This document shows, piece by piece, positions 1 to 6,812 of a stretch of DNA of 8,547 nt. The notes below the pieces were generated by a model. It had not been told where the DNA came from. It ran no database searches and saw only the letters and a list, made by a program, of their open reading frames with translations. The DNA lies in NCBI GenBank assembly GCA_958403605.1, contig CATXYA010000047.1:1-8547 (forward strand), read 5' to 3'. Each line of letters opens with the position of its first letter. Within the stretch, counting starts at the first letter, position 1. The position numbers were made by a program, and so were the translations under genes. This stretch comes from an uncultured Oscillospiraceae bacterium. Lineage in GTDB: Bacteria; Bacillota; Clostridia; Oscillospirales; Ruminococcaceae.

Positions 1-787
1 GCACCGGCTTCGATTTCACCTTTTCCACGACCCGGGCCATGGCCTTGTTTTCCAGCCGCTGCTCCACCTGGTCTTTGCAGGCGATCTGGAACACGCCGCC
101 GCAGGTAAGGCTGTTTGCGCGGAACACCAGCCACAGGCCGGGGTTGCCCGTCAGCAGCACGCTGAGGATGGGGCTGAGCAAAATGCCCACATGCAGATAG
201 CCGATGGCGGGGCTGAACTCTCCCACCACAAACAGCCAGTTCCAAATGGTATAGGCCACAAACCAGCAGATGGTGCCGATGGCCACCACCTGGCTGGTGG
301 TGAACAGCGCATCCGTGCGCGGGCCCGCGTTGGCCGTGTAAATGGCGGTGAACGGCCCGGCGACGCCGGGGAACCACTCCCCCGCCAGCGTCAGCACCGA
401 GGCGCTGAGGAACAGGCCGGTGACAAAGTTGTACGGCTGATGATTTTTCAAAAGGTCGGTGAGCGTGGCTTCCATGCAGTTGATGACGAGGAATACCAGC
501 ACGATGTTGACGAACAGTTTGCCTCCCATCAGGCCGAAGATGGGCAGCACGATCAGCGCCCGCATGACCACCAGCGTACTGAGCTTCAGCTTTTCAAACA
601 TCACCATTTTCAGCTTGCACAGCACTAGCACGGGCAAAATGACGTTGATGGGGATGTTCACCCACAGCGGGAAATACGAGGTGAGCATCGATACCACCAG
701 AATGGCGGCGAACCAGATGAGGAAGGTGCCGAACTGGCCCGTCTTGTCGAACAGTTTCCAGATGCCGCGGGACGACGTTGTTTTCAT
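1..787 (-). CDS. Polytopic membrane protein, unknown function (5' part; C-terminus beyond window)
   Basis: An open frame of 262 codons runs from an ATG at 787 off the left edge with no stop, so the C-terminus is missing. The start is firm: AAGGAGGA (794-801, minus strand) sits 6 nt upstream. The protein is strongly hydrophobic, with probable membrane segments near residues 20-39, 44-58, 72-88, 90-105, 120-138, 166-188 and 197-222, joined by short loops rich in Lys/Arg. Residues 235-262 turn polar and charged, which looks like a cytoplasmic tail. Recognisable patches are WNWLFVVGEF (182-191) and GLWLVFRANSL (217-227). I do not recognise the family and see no nucleotide-binding or catalytic motif, so substrate and role are unknown. 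It lies 159 bp after an AraC-type regulator gene on the same strand, with a possible promoter of its own. Control by that regulator is plausible but unproven. Confidence 0.85.
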   Translation of the reverse strand, partial: MKTTSSRGIWKLFDKTGQFGTFLIWFAAILVVSMLTSYFPLWVNIPINVILPVLVLCKLKMVMFEKLKLSTLVVMRALIVLPIFGLMGGKLFVNIVLVFLVINCMEATLTDLLKNHQPYNFVTGLFLSASVLTLAGEWFPGVAGPFTAIYTANAGPRTDALFTTSQVVAIGTICWFVAYTIWNWLFVVGEFSPAIGYLHVGILLSPILSVLLTGNPGLWLVFRANSLTCGGVFQIACKDQVEQRLENKAMARVVEKVKSKPV

Positions 788-837
788 GACGATTCCTCCT
801 TATAGAATACAGCGGATGATACGGTCTCCTCGTTAAT

Positions 838-867
838 ACTTTAACATTTACCATGTCCCTTTGACAA
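838..867 (-). promoter_or_regulatory. Possible sigma-A promoter for the membrane protein gene
   Basis: Read on the minus strand, TTGTCA (867-862) is followed after 18 nt by TAAAGT (843-838), about 50 bp before the ATG at 787. The -35 matches consensus 5/6 and the -10 only 4/6. The -10 overlaps a dyad, GTTAA-TACT-TTAAC (832-845), which could be an operator. There is no terminator-like hairpin with a U-run on this strand between the regulator stop (947) and this site, so read-through from the regulator gene is also possible. Confidence 0.35.
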
Positions 868-946
868 TGGCGGAAATGCCGAAACGAAGGCCGCTTTTTT
901 CAGCTGTTTCACGAAAACACGATCTTTCTCCTGCGGGCGGCGGCGC

Positions 947-1843
947 TCAGGCCCGGCCGCAGCGCTTGACCGGCACGTAAATGTCCATTACCGAATTGGG
1001 CAGATGGTGGCACCGCTCGTCGTAAAACTCAAAATCGAGCTTGCTGTCATCGTACTGGTAGCCGCTGCCGGGGAACCATTCTTCAAAGATCTGTTTCCAA
1101 AGCTCCTTCACCGCCAGCCCCAGCGGGTCCTCCCCCTCCGGCGCTTCCTGTGTCAGGTCCACGGGGCGCGTGGTGAACACGGCGTACTCCGCCGCGGGCA
1201 CCTGGGCCGTCATCATGTCCGGGGTCACGCGGGCAAAATCTTCCACGATCACCCCAAACAGATAGGTGATGCCGCTGCCCTGGGCCGCGGGCACGCACAG
1301 CCCCACCTCGCCGTGCCGCGGCGGCTGCAGTTGGGCGTACATTTTGTTTTCCAGGTTTTCTCCCTCGTACTGCTCCCAATAAGCGCCGATGTCCCGCAGA
1401 TATCCGTCTGCCGCATCGGTTTGGATGCCGTACCCCGCCACCAAAAAGGCGGGCATTGTCTTCATGACTGGCTGCATCATAAAACCTCCTGTTTTTTCCT
1501 TTGGCTGCGGCCCCGCCCCGCTTTGCATACGGGCGAGATAGGTGGTGGGGCTGTAGCCGAATTCTTTGCGGAACGCCTTGGCAAAGCCGCTGGGCGTCTC
1601 GAAGCCGTAGGCAAGGGCAACGTCCGTGACCCGGCGGCCGCCGCACAGCGCCGCCCGCGCGCGGGCCAACCGCCGTCCCCGCACGTACTCCATCACAGAG
1701 ACGCCCTGCACGGCCCCGAACACCCGGCAAAAGTGGTAGACGGAATATCCCGCCTGGCCTGCGATGCGTTCCACGCTCAACTCTTCGTCAAGGTGCGTCT
1801 CGATGAACGCCTTACTCTGCGCGATCATCCCGCCGTACTGCAT
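947..1843 (-). CDS. AraC-family transcriptional regulator with GyrI-like effector-binding domain
   Basis: This 298-residue protein is a DNA-binding regulator of the Rob/BmrR-like layout. An N-terminal AraC domain (about residues 5-105) carries two helix-turn-helix units: the first near LSVERIAGQAGYSVYHFCRVF (22-42), the second near 72-95, ending in the classic FRKEFGYSPTTY (91-102). After a short linker, residues 122-293 form an AraC_E_bind/GyrI-like domain, which in this family binds small, often cationic or amphipathic ligands. The FEFYDER stretch (271-277) contains an acidic residue at the place where the family pocket usually has a conserved Glu. The frame is open well upstream of 1843, but the ATG there has AGGGGAG (1856-1850) 6 nt before it and starts exactly at the AraC domain. 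The upstream extension is an antisense shadow of the preceding gene. The ligand is unknown. The membrane protein downstream is a candidate target. Confidence 0.88.
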   Translation of the reverse strand: MQYGGMIAQSKAFIETHLDEELSVERIAGQAGYSVYHFCRVFGAVQGVSVMEYVRGRRLARARAALCGGRRVTDVALAYGFETPSGFAKAFRKEFGYSPTTYLARMQSGAGPQPKEKTGGFMMQPVMKTMPAFLVAGYGIQTDAADGYLRDIGAYWEQYEGENLENKMYAQLQPPRHGEVGLCVPAAQGSGITYLFGVIVEDFARVTPDMMTAQVPAAEYAVFTTRPVDLTQEAPEGEDPLGLAVKELWKQIFEEWFPGSGYQYDDSKLDFEFYDERCHHLPNSVMDIYVPVKRCGRA

Positions 1844-1876
1844 GTGCTTCTCCCCTTTTCCCGTTCCGCTGGTTTC

Positions 1877-1885
1877 AGTATAGCA
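1877..1885 (-). promoter_or_regulatory. Extended -10 promoter of the AraC-family regulator
   Basis: On the minus strand the sequence TGC-TATACT (1885-1877) is a full extended -10 (TGN plus 5/6 of TATAAT). It lies 33 nt before the ATG, leaving a short leader of about 27 nt. No good -35 is present at 16-18 nt (CAGCAA at 17), which is typical of extended -10 promoters. It comes after the terminator at 1969-1996, so the regulator appears to be transcribed on its own. Confidence 0.55.
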
Positions 1886-1968
1886 CCGCGGCCCGCGCTT
1901 TGCTGTTCCCGGCTTGCTGGAATACTGCTGTTTTGAGCCGCCTGCGCCGCGCTTCGGCCCCAGGATAC

Positions 1969-1996
1969 AAAAGCGCGCCCGGTTTCCCGGGCGCGC
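1969..1996 (-). terminator. Intrinsic terminator after the nifZ-thiI-cinA unit
   Basis: On the minus strand a perfect 10-bp stem GCGCGCCCGG / CCGGGCGCGC closes a GAAA (GNRA-type) tetraloop and is followed by TTTTGT. It starts 19 nt after the stop codon of the pseudo-CinA gene and is the only strong terminator downstream of the promoter at 6739-6768. It therefore marks the end of the four-gene unit. Confidence 0.88.
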
Positions 1997-2015
1997 GCAG
2001 AGGACAACATGGAGT

Positions 2016-3071
2016 TTAAGAGAAGGGGTGCACCGCGCCGTTGGCGTCGGCGGGCGCCTGCGATTGGCTGCTGGCGGGGGTGCTGTCCGCGGGTTCGCCC
2101 TGTGTGCTGTCCGCAGGCGTACTGGCGGCGGAGGTGCTGCCTGCGGGCGCCGGCTGGCTGATGGATTGCGACGTGCTGGCCGGCACGGTGTCGGGCACGT
2201 CAGACCCCAGCGTGAAGTGGGTGAAGAAATACCAGCAGGCGATGCCCAGCGCCACCAGCAGCACCGCCAAAACGATGATGGGCGCCAGGTATTTGTTGCC
2301 CGTTTTGCGCTTTGCCACCGGGGCGTCCCAGCTGAAATCCGTGTTCGCCTTGAACACGCGGGTAGCCGGGCTGGGCTCTTCCTTCTGCAGCAGGCGGCGG
2401 GTGATGTCCAGCGCGGCCAGCGCCGCGCGTTTGCCCGCGTCCGGCTTCTGCGAGAAGCGGCGCAGATACACATAGCCCTTGTAGGCCACGGCTAAGTACA
2501 CGTCCTTGCCCTCCACGCCCACGCCGCCGATGGCGACGCCGAACTCAGCCCGGGCGCATTTGGAGGCTGCCGCCGCACGGGCCGCCGCCATTTGGGCATT
2601 GTCGCCCGGCTCAAAGTTTTTGGCCGCAGTGGCCTTGATCTTCGCCATCACGCGGGAATCGCCGTAGCTGGAATCCCCGAAATCGAACACGCTGGTGCCG
2701 CGCTTGGTGTGGGAAAACTCCTCGCCCAGCAGCGCGCCCGTTTTGGGGTCCGCCGCCGCGATAAGGGCCTCGTTTTCAATGAGCTCCCCGGCGGTGAAAT
2801 AGGCAAGGCTGCCCTTGCCGCGTCCATAGACCGACGCGCCCAGCGCATCCTCAAACAGCGAGGCGATGCGCTCGCTCATCTCCGTGGCGGCAGCGGCGGC
2901 AATGGCATGCACCGTCACCACCACCAGCACCTCCCCCGCCTGGCCGTACAAATTCAGCTGCACGTCCTGCATGGCCGAGATCTGCTTGGCCGTCTGCTTC
3001 AGCGCGGCCATATCCGGCTCAAACATGCGGACGATGAGCTGTTTTTCCACGTTCTTTTCCAAAGATTCCAT
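2016..3071 (-). CDS. Membrane-anchored, catalytically degenerate CinA paralogue (pseudo-CinA)
   Basis: This 351-residue protein starts at an ATG with AAGGAGGA (3086-3079) 7 nt upstream, and follows cinA by 20 bp. Residues 1-147 align with residues 171-317 of the neighbouring CinA at a constant offset of 170, with no gap; I count about 30 identities by hand. They cluster at family positions: LY..GEV (41-48), LG..VY (77-82), SL (88-89), TG (111-112), VF..G...Y (128-136). After a one-residue shift, AEFGVAIGG (175-183) matches CinA ADFGVGITG, and ALDITRRL (220-227) matches ALEMLRRL. The catalytic ESCTGG is replaced by DPKTGA, so the nucleophilic Ser is Pro109, and the GG-TP-KPVG loop is deleted. 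A basic stretch (KRKTGNK, 254-260), one membrane helix (about 261-284) and a Ser/Pro/Ala/Thr-rich tail (286-351) follow. The domain is therefore probably cytoplasmic and the tail external. It is likely not an NMN deamidase; a binding or scaffold role is my guess. Confidence 0.8.
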   Translation of the reverse strand: MESLEKNVEKQLIVRMFEPDMAALKQTAKQISAMQDVQLNLYGQAGEVLVVVTVHAIAAAAATEMSERIASLFEDALGASVYGRGKGSLAYFTAGELIENEALIAAADPKTGALLGEEFSHTKRGTSVFDFGDSSYGDSRVMAKIKATAAKNFEPGDNAQMAAARAAAASKCARAEFGVAIGGVGVEGKDVYLAVAYKGYVYLRRFSQKPDAGKRAALAALDITRRLLQKEEPSPATRVFKANTDFSWDAPVAKRKTGNKYLAPIIVLAVLLVALGIACWYFFTHFTLGSDVPDTVPASTSQSISQPAPAGSTSAASTPADSTQGEPADSTPASSQSQAPADANGAVHPFS

Positions 3072-3091
3072 GGCTTTGTCCTCCTTGTTCG

Positions 3092-4411
3092 TTACACGTC
3101 CGCCAGGGCGGTCGTTTCTTTCCAACTCACGGGGTCCTGCGCGCCGAAACGGCGGCAGGCCGGCTGGGGCAGGCCCAGCGCCAGGCGCCGCAGCATCTCC
3201 AGCGCGTTCTGGCTGGCGACCTGGCGCACCACATCCCGCGTGCGCCCCGTCACCACCAGCTTCTGCACATAGGTGGCATCCTCACTGGCCGCGGCCAGCC
3301 ACACCAGGCCCACGGGCTTTTGCGGGGTGCCGCCGTCCGGCCCTGCCAGGCCGGTGATGCCCACGCCAAAATCGGCGCCCGCCAGGGCGCGCACACCCCG
3401 GGCCATGGCCGCCGCCACTTCGGGGCTGACGGCGCCGTGCTGCTCCAGCAGTTCGTGGGGCACGCCCAGCAGCCGCTTCTTGGCCTCGTTGGCATAGGTG
3501 CACACGCCGGTGGCAAATACCGCGCTGGCGCCGGGCACCGCGGTGATGCGCTGGGAGACCAGGCCCCCGGTGCAGCTCTCCGCCGTGGCGGCCCAGCGGC
3601 CCGCGCGCTGCAGCGCGTGCACCACAGTTTCCTCCAACGAATCCTCAGTCTCGGTGTAAATGCAGTCGCCCAGCCGCTCATAGAATTTGGCGGCATAGGC
3701 GTGGCATTTTTCCTGCGCCTGCTGCGGCGTCTCCCCCGCGGCGGTGATGCGGATGACCACCTCGCCCGTTTTGGCGTACAAGGCCGCTGTGGGGTCGGTG
3801 CTTGCCAGCAGGCCGCCCACCTGCGCTTCCAGGTGGCTTTCCCCCACGCCCATGACGCGCAGCGTCACCGACGCCAGCACCTGGTCGCTCATGGCGGCCA
3901 GCCAGGGCTTTACCGATTCCAAAAACATCGGCTGGTTCTCCTTGGGCGGCCCCGGCAGCAGCACGGCGTATTTGCCCGGCTCCCGCGGGTCCTCAAAGAT
4001 CATGCCCGGCGCGGTGCCGTTGTGGTTTTCCACCTTGCGCCCATGCACAGGCACGTAGGCCTGCTTGCGGTTGTTTTCCGGCATGGTGCGGCCCCAGGCG
4101 GTGAAAAAACGTTCGATCTTCGCCAGCTCTTCGGCGTCGAACCGCAGGCTGTCGCCGTAGGCCTCGGCCACGGTCTGCTTGGTCAGGTCGTCCTCTGTGG
4201 GGCCCAGCCCGCCGGTGAACACCAGCAGGTCGCTGCGCCCGCGCGCCTGTTCCACCACGCTTTTCAGCCGGGCGGGGTTGTCCCCCACCACCGTTTGAAA
4301 ATACACCGCAATGCCCAGGCCCGCCAGTTCCCGGGCCAGGAATTGGGCGTTGGTGTTCAAAATGTCCCCGAGCAGCAGCTCGGTGCCCACGGCGATGATC
4401 TCTGCCGTCAT
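3092..4411 (-). CDS. cinA: CinA: two-domain nicotinamide-nucleotide amidohydrolase
   Basis: This is full-length CinA (439 residues; family members are usually about 410-430). The N-terminal COG1058/MoCF-like domain (about 1-170) shows GTELLLGDILNTNAQ (9-23), FTGGLGPTEDDLTKQT (65-80), NGTAPGM (131-137) and LPGPPKE (152-158); in characterised homologues it acts as an ADP-ribose pyrophosphatase. A linking subdomain with ALYAKTGEV (210-218) follows. The C-terminal CinA domain (about 258-414) carries the catalytic AESCTGG (277-283), ITGLAGPDGG (352-361) and PVG (366-368), and in the family deamidates NMN to nicotinate mononucleotide in NAD salvage. The name, competence-induced, is historical. The start is the ATG 18 bp after thiI stops, with only a weak purine-rich ribosome site, which suggests translational coupling. 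The last 25 residues (415-439) extend past the usual end. The next gene is a degenerate paralogue of this one. Confidence 0.96.
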   Translation of the reverse strand: MTAEIIAVGTELLLGDILNTNAQFLARELAGLGIAVYFQTVVGDNPARLKSVVEQARGRSDLLVFTGGLGPTEDDLTKQTVAEAYGDSLRFDAEELAKIERFFTAWGRTMPENNRKQAYVPVHGRKVENHNGTAPGMIFEDPREPGKYAVLLPGPPKENQPMFLESVKPWLAAMSDQVLASVTLRVMGVGESHLEAQVGGLLASTDPTAALYAKTGEVVIRITAAGETPQQAQEKCHAYAAKFYERLGDCIYTETEDSLEETVVHALQRAGRWAATAESCTGGLVSQRITAVPGASAVFATGVCTYANEAKKRLLGVPHELLEQHGAVSPEVAAAMARGVRALAGADFGVGITGLAGPDGGTPQKPVGLVWLAAASEDATYVQKLVVTGRTRDVVRQVASQNALEMLRRLALGLPQPACRRFGAQDPVSWKETTALADV

Positions 4412-4429
4412 GTGATTCCCGCTTTCTTC

Positions 4430-5551
4430 TTACAGATTGACGCGCACCAGTTCCGCCTCGGCGGCTGCCGCCTGCTCTAAAACAATCAGGTCCGGCGCGC
4501 CCGCCTCCGCGTTTTCGATCTCCGCCAACGTGGGCTTTGTCTTGGGGTGCGGCGGCGTGAAGATGGTGCAGCAGTCTTCATAAGGCTGGATGCTGGTCTC
4601 GAAGGTGCCGATCTGCCGGGCGATGTCCACGATCTGCGTTTTGTCCATGCCGATGCAGGGCCGCAGCACAGGCAGCTCCTGCGCGGCGTCCGTGACGATA
4701 GCCGTGGCGGCCTCCCCCTTTGCGATCTGCGCGGTGATGCGCAGCATGCTGCGGCGCATCAGCACCGTGAACAGGTCGGGCGGGCAGTGGTCGCGCAGGT
4801 ACTCCTGCGCCTTGGTGTAAGGCACCACGTAGACGTTCAAATTGCCCGTCCAGGGGGTCAGCTCCCGCGCCAACTGCAGCACCTTCATACGGGCGCGCTC
4901 ACTGGTATAGGGCGGGCTGGCGAAGTGCACGGCGATCAGCGACAGGCCGCGCTTGGCCATCATATACGCCGCCACGGGGCTGTCGATGCCGCCGGACAGC
5001 ATCATGGCCGCCTTGCCGGAGGTGGACACGGGCAGGCCGCCCGCGCCCGGCACCTTGCCGCCGTGGACGTAGGCCGCAAAATCCCGCACCTCCACCATCA
5101 CGTTCACGTCCGGATGGTGCACGTCCACCCGCAGGTGTGGATAGGCCTGCAGCAGCGCGGCGCCGACCTCTTTCGCCAACTCCATGCTGTTCATGGGAAA
5201 GCTCTTGTCCGAGCGCTTGGCCGTCACCTTGAAGGTCTTGGCCGCACGCAGCGTCTTTTCCAAATACTGCACCGCCGTCTTGCAGATGACATCGAAGTCT
5301 TTTTCGCATACGGCGGCGCGGGACAGGTTTGCGATCCCGAAAATTTTCGATACGCTGTCGAACGCCGCGTCCATGTCGGCGTCATCGTCCAGCGGCTCCA
5401 CATACATGGTGGACTGGGCCTTGTAGACCTTAAAATTGCCCACGGCCTTCAGCCGGTGGCGCATGGTCTTGGTGAGCACGCTTTCAAACGTGGCACGGTT
5501 GAGGCCCTTAAGGGCCATTTCGCCCTGATAGGCGAGGATGCGTTCTTTCAT
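4430..5551 (-). CDS. thiI: ThiI, tRNA 4-thiouridine synthetase (apparent internal deletion)
   Basis: ThiI adenylates U8 of tRNA and inserts sulfur to give s4U. In many bacteria it also feeds thiazole synthesis, but that needs a rhodanese domain, which is absent here as is usual in Firmicutes. The N-terminal region (QGEMALKGLNRATFE, 9-23) and THUMP domain (about 60-165) precede a PP-loop ATPase with SGGIDSP (186-192), LPVLRPCIGMDK (293-304) and YEDCC (324-328). A Cys in the last motif probably matches the conserved catalytic Cys of the PP-loop domain. At 373 residues it is shorter than the usual 390-405. The sequence passes straight from AIVT (284-287) to DAAQ, where homologues, as I remember them, carry a GESLGQVASQT motif. 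About 18 residues seem missing, in frame. AAGGGG precedes the ATG, and the gene follows the desulfurase by 21 bp. Identity is certain; full activity is doubtful. Confidence 0.95.
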   Translation of the reverse strand: MKERILAYQGEMALKGLNRATFESVLTKTMRHRLKAVGNFKVYKAQSTMYVEPLDDDADMDAAFDSVSKIFGIANLSRAAVCEKDFDVICKTAVQYLEKTLRAAKTFKVTAKRSDKSFPMNSMELAKEVGAALLQAYPHLRVDVHHPDVNVMVEVRDFAAYVHGGKVPGAGGLPVSTSGKAAMMLSGGIDSPVAAYMMAKRGLSLIAVHFASPPYTSERARMKVLQLARELTPWTGNLNVYVVPYTKAQEYLRDHCPPDLFTVLMRRSMLRITAQIAKGEAATAIVTDAAQELPVLRPCIGMDKTQIVDIARQIGTFETSIQPYEDCCTIFTPPHPKTKPTLAEIENAEAGAPDLIVLEQAAAAEAELVRVNL

Positions 5552-5572
5552 AAATTCCCCTTATGTTCCTGA

Positions 5573-6706
5573 TTATCGTTTGACCTTTGCCAGGGTGGCG
5601 ATGCCCTCCTGCAGGCCTGTCAGCAGGGCGTCCACGTCCTCGGCGGTGTTTTCGCCGGAGAAGGAGACGCGCAGGGCGCTGTCCACCCGGCTTTTTGGCA
5701 GGCCCATGGCCGACAGCGTGTGGCTGGGCTCGCCCTTGGCGCAGGCCGAGCCGCTGGACACGTACACGTCCCGCGCCTCTAAAAAGTGCAGCATCGTCTC
5801 GCTGCGGATATTCGTCACCGAGAAATTCGCCACCTCGGGCAGCGCGTCCTCAGGGCTGTTGCGCTGGATGCCCGGCAGCTTCGCCAGGCCCTCCCACAGC
5901 CGCTGGGACAGCGCCGCCATGCGCTTTTGGCGCGTGCGGTCCGCCTGCATCAGCTCCACGGCCTTCGCCAGGGCGGCAATGAACGCCGTGTTCTCGGTGC
6001 CTGGGCGCATGCCGTATTCCTGCAGGCCGCCGAAGATGAGCGGCTCGATGTGGTAGCCCCGGCGCAGATACAGCGCCCCCACGCCCTTGGGCGCGTGGAT
6101 CTTGTGGCCGGAGACGGCGTAGCTGTCGATCTGGGTATTGCAGAGCTTCAAGGGCACCTTGCCCCAAGCCTGCACGCCGTCCACATGCACGGCGGTGCGG
6201 CTGTTTTTGCTCTTCACTTCCCGCGCCAGGTAGGCCACGTCCTGCACGGTGCCCACCTCGTTGTTCACGTGCATGCAGGCGCACAGCGCGGTCTTCGCAC
6301 CGATGGCGTGGATCATCTGGTCCAAGTCGATATGGCCGCGCTCGTCCGGACGGATCACCGTCACGCGCCAGCCGTCCCGCTCCATGGCAGAGATGGTGTT
6401 CTGCACCGCGGGATGCTCGAAGCCCGAGACCACGATGTGCTCGCCCCAGGCCCTGCGCGCGCGCAGCGCGCCCTGGATGGCGATGTTGTCGGCCTCGGTG
6501 CCGCTGCCGGTGAACAGCACTTCCCCGCTGCCCGCCCCCAGCGAGGCGGCCACGACGGCGCGGGCCTCCTTGAGGATGGCCTCGGCCTGGGCGCCGGGGG
6601 CATAGAGGCTGGAGGGGTTGGCAAACTGCCCCGTCAGCGTTTGCGCGGCCACATCGGCCACGGCATCGGCCACCCGCGTGGTGGCGGCGTTGTCAAGATA
6701 ATGCAC
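5573..6706 (-). CDS. nifZ: Cysteine desulfurase, NifZ/IscS type, sulfur donor to ThiI
   Basis: This PLP enzyme (377 residues, normal length) releases sulfur from cysteine as an enzyme persulfide. The PLP-binding lysine is K202 in SGHKIHAPKG (199-208). The active-site loop SSGSACAKG (317-325) carries catalytic Cys322. FEHPA (96-100) provides the ring-stacking His98, and HVDGVQ (174-179) the PLP-contacting Asp and Gln. RPGTEN (234-239) is also present. The gene leads the unit and is followed after 21 bp by thiI, the arrangement of nifZ-thiI in Bacillus subtilis, where NifZ is the dedicated donor for s4U. That context, not the sequence alone, supports NifZ rather than a general IscS; no iscU or suf scaffold gene is nearby. 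The start codon is GTG (6706), with GGAGG (6720-6716) 9 nt upstream; it is the only start that fits both the ribosome site and the conserved YLDNAATT N-terminus. Confidence 0.93.
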   Translation of the reverse strand: MHYLDNAATTRVADAVADVAAQTLTGQFANPSSLYAPGAQAEAILKEARAVVAASLGAGSGEVLFTGSGTEADNIAIQGALRARRAWGEHIVVSGFEHPAVQNTISAMERDGWRVTVIRPDERGHIDLDQMIHAIGAKTALCACMHVNNEVGTVQDVAYLAREVKSKNSRTAVHVDGVQAWGKVPLKLCNTQIDSYAVSGHKIHAPKGVGALYLRRGYHIEPLIFGGLQEYGMRPGTENTAFIAALAKAVELMQADRTRQKRMAALSQRLWEGLAKLPGIQRNSPEDALPEVANFSVTNIRSETMLHFLEARDVYVSSGSACAKGEPSHTLSAMGLPKSRVDSALRVSFSGENTAEDVDALLTGLQEGIATLAKVKR

Positions 6707-6738
6707 GGAAGGTCCCCTCCAAAAGTCATATATAGGGT

Positions 6739-6768
6739 ATTATACTACAAGGCCTCCCGCAATGGCAA
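6739..6768 (-). promoter_or_regulatory. Sigma-A promoter of the nifZ-thiI-cinA-pseudo-CinA unit
   Basis: On the minus strand TTGCCA (6768-6763, 5/6 of consensus) is separated by 18 nt from a perfect TATAAT (6744-6739), ending 33 nt before the GTG start. Transcription would begin near 6732, giving a leader of about 25 nt with no room for a riboswitch. Two terminator hairpins lie just upstream and insulate it. Confidence 0.8.
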
Positions 6769-6778
6769 GCAGGCAAAC

Positions 6779-6802
6779 AAAAAAGCGCCCCGTAAAGGCG
6801 CT
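6779..6802 (-). terminator. Intrinsic terminator upstream of the nifZ promoter
   Basis: On the minus strand AGCGCC / GGCGCT form a 6-bp stem with loop TTTACGG, followed by TTTTTGTTT. It lies 10 bp upstream of the nifZ -35 and would stop transcripts arriving from the lipoprotein region. Confidence 0.75.
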
Positions 6803-6812
6803 CCACGCTGTC

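Noticed and set aside
861..866. Perfect TTGACA on the plus strand
   Set aside because: No -10 lies at 16-18 nt downstream and no plus-strand gene follows. The same bases serve as TTGTCA on the minus strand, where a -10-like hexamer is present.
871..901. Plus-strand hairpin-like GCGG...CCGC followed by TTTTTT
   Set aside because: The stem is only 3-4 bp with a long loop, and no plus-strand gene ends upstream, so I do not call a terminator.
1004..1936. Long plus-strand open frame of about 310 codons opposite the AraC regulator
   Set aside because: It is rich in Arg, His, Gly and Leu, has no recognisable motif, and lies antisense to a clear AraC/GyrI gene. GC-rich DNA with high third-position GC commonly leaves such antisense frames open.
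1844..2473. N-terminal extension of the AraC frame (210 extra codons)
   Set aside because: The extension overlaps the pseudo-CinA gene on the same strand in another frame, crosses the terminator, and is Arg/Pro-rich. The ATG at 1843 has a ribosome site and begins at the domain boundary.
3320..4480. Plus-strand open frame of 386 codons opposite cinA
   Set aside because: The composition (His, Arg, Gly, Gln) is that of antisense translation, and the opposite strand encodes every conserved CinA motif.
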